From positions 62,001 through 126,000 of the forward strand of contig SAUG01000046.1 in the NCBI GenBank assembly GCA_011316305.1: a stretch of DNA of 64,000 bases, written 5' to 3'. The notes under the pieces were generated by a model, which made no database searches, was not told where the DNA came from, and worked only from the letters and a program-made list of their open reading frames with translations. Below are positions 45,267 through 54,500 of this stretch, piece by piece. Source of the DNA: Rusavskia elegans. Taxonomy: Eukaryota > Ascomycota > Lecanoromycetes > Teloschistales > Teloschistaceae. Position numbers and translations under genes: made by a program. Numbering within the stretch: the first letter of the stretch is position 1; every line of letters starts with the position of its first letter.

Positions 45267-47500
45267 ATGGAAAGCCAGAATCAGAACGATGAGCTCTACC
45301 CAATAGCTGTGTTGATCGACGAGCTCAAGGTGACTCTGTGCGAGGAATTGACAAGACCAAGCACTAATATCTCATGCAGCATGATGATGTCCTCCTACGA
45401 CTGAACGCTATACATCGACTCTCCACAATCGCTCTCGCGCTAGGTGCTGAAAGGACGAGGGATGAGTTAATACCCTTTCTCGACGGTACGCTCTTTAATT
45501 TGGCTTCATCCGGATTCATCGATGGAAACTGATGGTGTTTCGCGTAGAGTCTGTAGAAGACGAGGACGAAGTTCTGACGGCCCTAAGTGATGAGCTGGGA
45601 GGTTTCGTGGAGTACGTAGGAGGTCCGGAATGGGGGCACGTGCTCCTGTCACCACTCGAAAATCTCGCAGCAATTGAGGAGCCACTTGTCCGCGAAAAAG
45701 CCGTCGAATCGTTGAATAAGATATGTGGGGAGTTATCACAGTCGCAAGTTGAGGAATACTTTATCCCCCTGACTGTCCGACTGTCCAAAGCCGATTGGTT
45801 TACTTCGAAGATATCTGCGACAGGTCTTTACAATGTCCCATACAGCAAAGCATCACAGACGTCGCAGGAAGGTCTCAGGCAACAGTTCGGACAATTAGTC
45901 CATGACGAAACGCCCATGGTTCGTAGGCAAGCGGCCAACAATCTTGCCAAATTTGTGAAAGAAATGCCCGCTTCTGTTGTTATTGAGGAAATGATACCCC
46001 TGTTTCAGCATCTTGCCAGTGATGATCAAGACAGCGTCCGGCTCTTAACGGTGGAAATTTTGATTGCAGTTGCAGAGGTGGTCCCCAAGGAGCAGCAAAC
46101 GAGTCATGGAACACTACTCAACGCGCTACGGACTTTGTTTGAGGACAAAAGCTGGCGAGTACGATATATGGTGGCGGACAGATTTGAAAAGGTAATGCGC
46201 GTTTGTCGGACCAAATACCAGAAATGCTAAGCTGAGTGGATAGATTGCAAAAGCGGTAGACGAAGAGACCCTCAACCGTGATCTGGTACCTGCATTCGTT
46301 AAGCTGTTGAAAGACACGGAGGCGGAAGTCAGAACTGCCATAGCTGGCCAAATCCCTGGTATGTTTCTACTGAGTATCCTCTGGGCGCTCCTACTGACCT
46401 CGGCGAAAGGTTTCTGCGGGTTGCTTGAGCGGCAGACCCTCCTCGATCATATCATGACCAGTGTCGAAGATCTCGTCTCAGACTCTTCACAGCATGTGCG
46501 TGCCGCGCTAGGAACCCAGATCAGTGGCCTTGCCCCAATCTTAGGCAAGGACGAGTAAGTGTGATTCTCTATTCAACAATGGGCCTCTTACTAATCAACA
46601 GTAGGACAATCGCACATCTCCTCCCTATGTTTCTGCAAATGCTGAAAGATGACTTTCCGGACGTGCGGCTGCACATCATCTCAAAGCTTGAGCTGGTGAA
46701 CAAGGGTGAGGCGATGCCTCTCTGGACCCATGCTGATCGCGCTGACACCCCTGCAGTCATCGGTATCGAGCTTCTATCGCAGTCATTATTACCCGCAATT
46801 GTCCAGCTAGCAGAAGACAAGCAATGGCGAGTTCGCTTGGCCATCATTGAATACATTCCATTGCTGGCTAGTCAACTGGGAGTAAACTTTTTCGACGAGA
46901 AACTCAGCACGCTATGCATGAGCTGGCTTGGCGACACGGTTTTCTCAATCCGAGAAGCTGCAACGCAAAACCTTAAGAAGCTAACGGAGGTATTCGGCGT
47001 CGATTGGGCAAGTGAAGCAATCATTCCAAAGGTCATTGCAATGGGTCAACACCCAAATTACCTCTACAGAATGACTACCTGCTTCGCCATATCTGTGAGT
47101 ACTGCCCGATTATCACTCGGTCTTGTTTCTTGCTCCCAGTCTCTAGCTGATCCCTCTCCAGACGCTAGCCCCAGCAATCAACGTCGAAGTCATCGAGAAA
47201 TTTATTCTTCCAATGATGGACCGGCTAATGTCCGACGATATTCCCAACATCCGGTTCAACGTTGCCAAATCATATGCTATCCTAATTGACGTCCTGAAAC
47301 GTCTCCCTGAAGATACTACGATCCTCTCTCTCGAAAAGGCTCAACAGTCAGGAAAACCCTCGCCCAGAGGTCAAGAACTAATACAACGCTCTATTCTTCC
47401 CAATCTGGAGAAGTTGCAGCAGGACGACGATGTGGACGTGAGATACTTCGCGACTACGGCGGCGGGAAGCATAGGGGACCACATGGCGACCTCGCCGTAG
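45267..47500 (+). CDS. PP2A scaffold (A) regulatory subunit, Tpd3-like
   Basis: Eight exons: 45267-45329, 45380-45485, 45548-46191, 46244-46358, 46410-46554, 46602-46705, 46757-47094 and 47162-47500, giving 617 residues. The protein is a run of HEAT repeats: [20 protein letters not shown] at the start, [40 protein letters not shown] across intron 3, [39 protein letters not shown] and [19 protein letters not shown]. Length and repeat order fit the 15-HEAT-repeat A subunit that holds the catalytic C and regulatory B subunits of protein phosphatase 2A. Intron 6 (46706-46756) is 51 bp and has no in-frame stop, so read-through would add 17 residues absent from the family. Complete and intact. Confidence 0.93.
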
Positions 47501-48000
47501 TAAGTGGTCTTATTCCGTCTTCTTTGAGTTGGGCGTCGATAATGAGCATTACATGCCTATTCTTGTTTTGGTCCGTCTCATGCTCGAACGCGTGATCGAT
47601 AGGGGTTGACATTAGAGTGGCATGGTGATGATACCTACATAAACCATTGATGTTGCTCGATTATAGAGAATTTATGGCCAGTCTCGATCAATGTCGCAAA
47701 GTGCAGGCACGGCGGCAACGTTTCACAAGCACCCACTCTCCGTGGACAAATATGGTATTCCGATTGTTGTTTCATCTCATGCCTTCGTCTTAAGCCATTC
47801 GCACTGAAACATGATGCGTCAAGCCCCCTCAAAGCAAGCCATTACATTCATTGATCCCGTGTCCTTTCGACTTCCTTGATTCCCGGAAGTACCCGCTATA
47901 TATGTTCACTTAGCAAAAGCTCGGCATAAGCTGCATGCAAATGGTGAAATCCTCAATCCCACAAACTCCCTTTCGTTCAAACCCTCGGACTGAACGGCTC
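47501..48000. other. Intergenic, convergent PP2A-A and unknown gene
   Basis: 500 bp. Nothing recognised. Confidence 0.5.
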
Positions 48001-49107
48001 TCACAGATAATTTGGATCATCCCTCTCGAAGACCCTCAGTTTCTGCACACCGTCGCCATACCACGGAGAAAAATCCTTGTTATCGCTCTCCCTCCAAGAT
48101 TGCTCCACAGCTGCCGCAGTCACGACATCAGCAGCGAAACCCCCAAGATGAAATTTCGCGGCGATGTCGTCGAATTTGAGGCCGAGCCTGCGGTAAGTGA
48201 CGATAGAACGTTTAAAGTTGTCTTCGTCCTCTGCTGGTTGGGTAGCGGAGACATCGAGGCCATTCGGGACCGGGTACATGGAGGTGACCTTCTGTGGGAG
48301 ATCGTGGAATAGCGAGCGGTTGAGTGGGGACAGTGGGTTATTTGAGAACTGTGACGGTCGCTGCGCGGGCATTGCGAGAGTGGGTGCTGCGCCGAGTGGG
48401 AACCATGGCATCGGATTCGTGGGCGGGTGTGCTTGGTTTGTGATGGCGGGTTCCTGGTGGTGACGTCCCTGCTCCGCTAATGTTGCTAGCGTTGTATGCA
48501 CATCGGAGAATGTGCGAGGTCTTAAGAAAATGGGTGTGGAGGCACGCTCTGCTTGTGGTTGGATTAACCTCGAATTTGACTCAGGTAAAATGTTAGTATG
48601 TGTCGAGAAAGCACCTTCTTGCCCGGTAGTCGAGGCTTCGCCCTGGGCCGCATAGTGTCGAACACCAGGGTTGGAGGCCATTAGATGGGCTCTAGCAAGT
48701 GGAGAAGCTTTGAATACTTTGGTTGCTAACGATGGTGGTATTCTCCTCCTAGCACGGGTGACTCGTTTTGCGGTGGTTGCCGCGGGTGCTTTACGGTTTG
48801 CTGGCGGCTTTCTCTTGGGTGGTGCTTTCCTCTGTTGTGGGGCAGGGCGTGGTGGGTTGGCGGGGACCATATTGTTCTGTTCTGCTTGTGGAAAGAGATC
48901 GAAGTTGGCTTGGGGATGACTGTGTACTTGTGTTTTGTCCGGGTGGGAAAGAGGCTCCAATGGATCAACGACGGTGCTGATATAGGTTGATGCCATGCTG
49001 TGGGATGGAGCAGAGGGTGACGGCGCATTTTGTGTGTTCAGAGATGCTTTACTTGTGGATTTAGCAGCTATATCTGGTAAACGACTGCTTGACTTCTTGG
49101 AGGGCAT
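48001..49107 (-). CDS. Unknown low-complexity basic protein
   Basis: A single open frame of 368 residues starting MPSKKSSSRLPDIAAKSTSK. I recognise no domain. Residues about 85-125 are Pro/Lys/Arg/Ala-rich (PQQRKAPPKRKPPANRKAPA then RVTRARRRIPPS), which could be a nuclear signal or a nucleic-acid-binding patch. The middle is Pro/Gln/Thr/His-rich. The last 75 residues look folded: SIVTYRRLGLKFDDIAAKFH, then FAADVVTAAAVEQSWRESDN and DFSPWYGDGVQKLRVFERDD. The part before the Trp resembles a short helix-turn-helix but I cannot name it. A frame open over 1.1 kb in DNA of about 50 percent GC, with an ATG and a composition shift between regions, supports a real gene. No introns needed. Confidence 0.6.
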   Translation of the reverse strand: MPSKKSSSRLPDIAAKSTSKASLNTQNAPSPSAPSHSMASTYISTVVDPLEPLSHPDKTQVHSHPQANFDLFPQAEQNNMVPANPPRPAPQQRKAPPKRKPPANRKAPAATTAKRVTRARRRIPPSLATKVFKASPLARAHLMASNPGVRHYAAQGEASTTGQEGAFSTHTNILPESNSRLIQPQAERASTPIFLRPRTFSDVHTTLATLAEQGRHHQEPAITNQAHPPTNPMPWFPLGAAPTLAMPAQRPSQFSNNPLSPLNRSLFHDLPQKVTSMYPVPNGLDVSATQPAEDEDNFKRSIVTYRRLGLKFDDIAAKFHLGGFAADVVTAAAVEQSWRESDNKDFSPWYGDGVQKLRVFERDDPNYL

Positions 49108-49519
49108 TTGAAACAGTGGGATCGGCGTGGGAAGTTATCCTGATTGTGAAGTGCCCTCGTACCGGAGATTGTATGATTGATGTTCCAATAAAGCCTAAAC
49201 ATTGTCAGCATCTGATATCGGAGTCTGGCGCCGAAGATTATGCGTCACTACCTCATCGGTGGCTTCCGTGGATGCGTTCCGGGATTGTGGTTGGCACATG
49301 CTTTATTTTGAGGTGAAGCTAATAGAATCCTAAAGGTAACAAAACAAAACAATGCACGAGCCAACTACTCATTCACGGAGAATGTGTTGGACACAACGCA
49401 CTCAAATCACACAGGGGATAACAAGCGGATTTTAGGCCGAATACGGCACTGGTACTTCTCTGACAGCTACAGGCTCAAGAGAGAAGTGAAGTTCATCCTA
49501 CCATTGCGTCCTTAACCAT
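49108..49519. other. Intergenic between unknown gene and uS3
   Basis: 412 bp, both neighbours on the minus strand. Nothing recognised. Confidence 0.5.
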
Positions 49520-50425
49520 TTACTCTTGGGCGCCGTAGTCATCGCCGCCCTGATCCCCTCCTTGCTCTTGCTGTTCAGCCAGCCTCTGTTGCTCTGCAGC
49601 GTGCACAGCTGCCTGTGCCTTTGCACCGTAATCCTGGCTCATGGGCTGCACCACCGTTTGCTCTTCCTTGGGCTCGATGATCGTGACCGAGTCGGGCAAT
49701 GATTTCTGTGGCCCGGCCTTTCCTTCGGGGTCGGACCCGCGCATGATCTTCACTTTGATACCCAGTACACCTTGACGAAGAAGCACATGGCGAGTCGCAG
49801 AGTCGATGAAGTCTTTGGCAGGTTGGCCGGAGTGGATCATGAAGCCGTCCTTTGCACCAGTCAATGCATTGTTTCCTGTTCGACGCATGTTTGACATACT
49901 GTGAATTTCATGCTCTTCGCTCGTGCAGCGCGAAGTTTCCCAGATACTACCACCTCACAGCCCTTGGCTCCACTCTCCATGATGAACCGTAGGACACCGT
50001 AGCACGCTCTTCGCACAGCCAGTCCATTGAGAAGTTTATATCGGAGAGACTCGCATTGAGCGACAGCAGAAAGACCACGATTCTGAACCTTAGCTGCGTA
50101 CAGGGAGACGGAGTTTTCGGGGAACTTGAAACGTTTTTGGATAAGAGAGGTGAGTTCTCGAATGCGTCGGCCTTGTTCGCCCAAGACTTCTTGCGTGTGC
50201 GTTGCGCGGATGACTGGACACTATCAGCGAAATGCAACAAAAGCTGCACTGATCATAGTTGAGCTTACTGATATCGGTAACGGTGGGAGTGACGCGGACC
50301 TCGACTCCGGAGTAGCCTTCCTCAGCAAGCTCACGCTGGAAGAACTCGTTCAATTCGGCGTAGAAAACGCCATCGGCGACAAACTTCCTCTTCTTGGAGA
50401 TCGCTCCTGTCTGTGCAGAGGCCAT
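49520..50425 (-). CDS. rps3: 40S ribosomal protein uS3
   Basis: Three exons on the minus strand: 50425-50269, 50213-49900 and 49849-49520, giving 266 residues. Motifs: [37 protein letters not shown], the KH domain [20 protein letters not shown] across intron 1, [40 protein letters not shown] across intron 2, and [20 protein letters not shown]. uS3 sits at the mRNA entry channel of the small subunit. The C-terminal tail is Gln/Glu/Asp/Gly-rich and ends DDYGAQE. Intron 2 ends in AAAG rather than CAG or TAG, but the join gives the exact family sequence. Very secure. Confidence 0.95.
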
Positions 50426-50762
50426 GATTGCGTGTTGTTGCGAGAATAGCCTGCAAAAGACGCCGGATAGTCGAGCTGTCGTTGAGATGTGGTGTTGATT
50501 GAGCGAGCTAATTGTGGGCTCGCTTGAGCGTAGCGCTAAGTTTCCCGCCTTGCCGAGGGTTTGCAGGGATCACGGAAGGTGGGCTTGGTGGGGAAAGCAA
50601 CAATCCAATAAATCATTAAATTGTTATCATGATGTCTCTCTTGTGGTACAACATACCACGCTGATCTTGAGTTTCCTGGACACATGTACCACATACTTTT
50701 GTGCAAGACGCCGAATTGTCATATGGAACCCAAGTCCGAGTAGGCACTGGATTCAACCAGCC
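50426..50762. other. Divergent intergenic (uS3 / myotubularin)
   Basis: 337 bp with two promoters. Nothing specific recognised. Confidence 0.5.
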
Positions 50763-53233
50763 ATGGAGAGAACGCGAATAGCCAGAGTAAAGCATGAGGT
50801 CTTGCGGTCAATGACACGCTTACTGGTCTCAGGTAGACGACGTCAAACTCGTCCGGCGAGGCGACCAAGTCGAGGGGACACTCCACCTGACACCACACCA
50901 TCTCATCTTCTGCCACACCCCTCCCCCAACAGTTGACGAGCCTAATGGACACTCCTCGCACATGAATAAACCGCGAGAACTCTGGATCACTTATCCTATC
51001 ATACAGACATGTACTCTTCGATTAGCCCATCCCGCGTCTCATCACCCCTCCTCCATCCGCCTACGTTGCCGCGATTTCTCCTTTGTCTGTTTCTGCTTCT
51101 CCGATGAGAAGAAGGCTAGGGATGTTTACGATAGCATAAAGGCATGGACCTGTAAGCTTGGTAAGGTTGACAGACTCTATGCCTTCACGTATCAACCTCA
51201 AGCCCCGGAAAAGGAGATCAACGGCTGGGACCTCTATGATGCAAGGAGGGAGTGGAAGAGACAAGGCATAAGCGAGAAGGACTCCGACAAGGGTTGGAGG
51301 ATATCCCAAATCAATTCAGACTATGGGGTACTGCATCTCGATTCTTCTACTGGCCAGGGTCGCCCCACTGACAAGCTTTCAGTTCTCTCCAACGTACCCT
51401 GCGCTTCTTGCCGTACCCTCAGCCATCTCTGACAACACATTAAACTACGCAGGACGCTATAGATCTCGTGTCAGACTACCAGTCTTGACTTACCTTCATC
51501 CGGTCAACAATTGTTCCATCACTCGGAGTTCACAGCCCCTGGTTGGTGTGAGGGGCAACAGAAGCATCCAGGATGAGAAGCTTCTCCTCGCAATCTTCTC
51601 CACCTCCCACTCCAACCAGCCTCCACCAAACCCATCTTCGAGACCTCGGAGTCGACAATCACCGCGATCAAGCTCAAATGGGAGTCCTACGCAAGATGTA
51701 CCACCGAACTTGCCGGATCCGGAAACCTTGGAAGATCAGATGATATCGCGGACGGCCAGCGACGAAGGCCCAAGAGTGTATGGAGCCCAGCAGCACAATC
51801 TGATTGTAGATGCAAGACCGACAGTGAACGCGCTGGCAATGCAAGCCGTTGGCCTTGGTTCCGAAAATATGGACAATTATCGGTTTGCGACCAAAGCCTA
51901 CCTTGGCATCGACAACATCCATGTGATGCGAGATTCTCTCAATAAGATCATAGACACCTTGAAGGAATCTGATGTGACACCGATGCCACCCAATCGGGAA
52001 GCTTTGGCAAAGAGTGGCTGGCTCAAGCACATTGCGGGAATCCTGGACGGAGCAAGTCTTATTGCCAGACAGGTTGCACTTCAGCACTCCCATGTTCTCA
52101 TCCACTGCTCCGACGGATGGGATCGTACCAGCCAATTGAGTGCCCTCAGTCAGTTATGTCTTGACCCCTACTACCGCACTCTCGAGGGCTTCATTGTTCT
52201 GGTCGAGAAAGACTGGCTCTCCTTCGGCCATATGTTCAACCATCGCTCTGGCTTTCTCTCCAGCGAAAAGTGGTTTTCCATCGAGAATGAACGCGTTGGC
52301 GGCAGTGACTCCCACCATCAGCGAGCAGGGCTAAGCAACAGCGGTAGCGGCGCTGGCCACGCTCTCGAGAATGCCTTCCTTAGCGCCAAAGGGTTCTTCA
52401 ACAAGGACAACAGCAGCCGGGAATCATTCGTGGACTCTGACGGCGAACTCCAACCCTACGACCAATCACCTTCATCCAATACCAATAGGAAGTCCTCCAC
52501 GTCTAACAGCACTGCCAGTAAAATTGGGAAAGATGGAGCCGCATCGGACAAAACGACACCAACGACCAAAGTCAAAGAGACCTCGCCTGTTTTCCACCAA
52601 TTTCTCGACGCCACCTATCAGCTTCTCCATCAGAACCCCACCCGCTTCGAATTCAATGAACGCTTCTTGAGACGCCTTCTTTATCATCTGTACAGCTGCC
52701 AATACGGGACATTCCTCTACAACAACGAAAGGGAACGCATGGAAGCGGGTGTGCAGCAGAAAACGAGGAGTGTGTGGGACTATTTCTTGGGAAGAAAGGA
52801 ACAGTTTCTGAACCCGCAGTACGAGGAGAGGATAGACGACAACGTGAGGGGGAAGGAGAGGTTGGTTCTACCGAAAGGAGAGGAGGTGAGGTGGTGGAGT
52901 GAACTCTTTGGGAGAGAGGATAGGGAAATGAACGGTGTGCCTACTGTCAACGCGATTCGCAGCGATAGGAATGGAGATAGTAAAAGTGTGGAGGAGGCGA
53001 AAGGCATACCCGTGTCTGTGCTGACAGGAGTGGAAACAGCGGAGCAAGCTGTTGGAGCGGTGCCGCCGGTGAAAGGGACGGCAGGCGGAGAGTCGAGGAA
53101 TGGCAAAGGCAGTATCGGTAGTCAACTGGCCGGTGGGATGAAGGGACTGGGTCTTGGAGGTGGTAGGGATCGAAATATCCGAGGGAAGTGTCCGTCCCTG
53201 TCAGACAGGGAGATGGAGGTCGAGATGCAATAA
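50763..53233 (+). CDS. Myotubularin-type phosphoinositide 3-phosphatase, Ymr1-like
   Basis: Three exons: 50763-50786, 50833-51327 and 51383-53233, giving 789 residues. The PH-GRAM domain starts right after the 24-nt first exon: VDDVKLVRRGDQVEGTLHLT then PHHLIFCHTPPP. The phosphatase domain reads GWRISQINSDYGFSPTYPAL across intron 2, YRSRVRLPVLTYLHPVNNCS, VDARPTVNALAMQAVGLGSE, and the catalytic P-loop HCSDGWDRTSQ at about residues 414-424, with the CX5R Cys and Arg both present, then LVEKDWLSFGHMFNHRSGF. A Ser/Asn-rich insert of about 100 residues separates this from SPVFHQFLDATYQLLHQNPT. The enzyme should hydrolyse PI3P and PI(3,5)P2 on endosomes and vacuoles. The last 150 residues are Gly/Glu-rich. 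The stop lies only about 80 bp from the RIP-mutated block, yet the gene looks undamaged. Confidence 0.92.
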
Positions 53234-54426
53234 TGATGCAGAAGTAGTGTAGCCGACGGTCAAGACCCCTAAGCTCGCTGGGCTCGCTTAGAGGGCCTCG
53301 GCTTAACGGACCAATTAGCTTAATAGACCTAAAAAGGGATATTATTACGCGTATTATTATAATATAGCCGGAACTACTCCGATTTTAAATATTTTTAAAT
53401 CGGATTAAAGTTCTGGTTTAACGTTTTATATTATTAATATAATATTAAACGATTAGATTAAAGATAGTTATATTATTTATAGATAGAGTTATCGGATTTC
53501 AGATATAATTATAATATAAATATTTTCTAAATATATTTAAATAATAACTATATAAAATATATATTTAAAAACTATAGATTTTAAAATTTAATAAATCGTT
53601 TATATTTTAATCTTTTTAGTATATAATAATATTAGAGCGTTAAAGTTCTATATTTTCTAAAAAAACTCGAATAGATAACGGTATTTTAAAATTTTAATAT
53701 CGTTTTTCTTTTCCGAAATTTCTTTTATTATTTTTTTTTTCTTTTATTTATTCGTTAATCGTTCTACTTTAACGTTATAATCTATTATTTTTTAAATAAT
53801 CTTTTCTAAATATTTATATTTATCTTTTTTTTTTAAAATAAATTTAGTTACTTTTCTTTTATTTATTACTTTCGTCTTTTTTATCCGTTTCGAATATATT
53901 TTTTTATATTTCTTCCGCTCGATAATTTTATATATAGATATTCTAAAACTTTTAAAATTAGCTCGTATTTTTTATTTAACTATTCTTTCTAATATTTAAT
54001 TAAAATTACGAATATATAGTTTTAATATAAACTAATTTCGTTTAATATTTTAAAAAAATCTAATTATATATATAAAATTAATAACGTAAAAGCCGTTATT
54101 TTTTTTTTAAATTTAATTAAAAAATTTAAAAGCCTTTTTTATCGTATTAAATCTTCGCGGAATACGATTAAAATTTTCGGAATCGATAGAAAAAAATATA
54201 ATTAACCGAATTACTATAATTATTTTAGCGAAAAGATTTTTAGTTTATATAATTTATAGAAATATTAATATAATTTTAGAATTAAAAGAATAGATACTAG
54301 TACGGCGTTATAAATTCTTAAACGTACTTTTAACGAACGTTTTATTACGAAAATTTTATAAAGTTATAAAAAATTCTAGACGAATGAATTTATATCAATA
54401 TTTTCCAAAACCGATTTAAAGCCGGT

Positions 54427-54442
54427 TTCGGGTATACCCGAA
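54427..54442. repeat. 16-bp perfect palindrome in a GC-richer islet
   Basis: TTCGGGTATACCCGAA equals its own reverse complement. Four bases further on, a second perfect palindrome, GCGTAGCTACGC, lies at 54,446-54,457. They stand out in AT-rich surroundings and could be the end of an unrecognised element. Confidence 0.7.
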
Positions 54443-54456
54443 GCTGCGTAGCTACG

Positions 54457-54500
54457 CGGCTAAAACGGCTAAGACGGCTAAACGGCTAAAACGGCTAAAA
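54457..54500. repeat. Short tandem repeats of CGGCTAAAA-type units
   Basis: About five copies of CGGCTAA(A/G)A, of slightly unequal length, directly after the palindromes. No spacers of constant length, so not a CRISPR-like array. Confidence 0.75.

Noticed and set aside
53600..54000. Fot1/pogo-type transposase on the minus strand
   Set aside because: The Lys/Ile-rich reading has no DDE or helix-turn-helix motif that I can verify, so it stays unassigned.
54457..54500. CRISPR-like repeat array
   Set aside because: Units are directly tandem with no spacers, and the host is a eukaryote.
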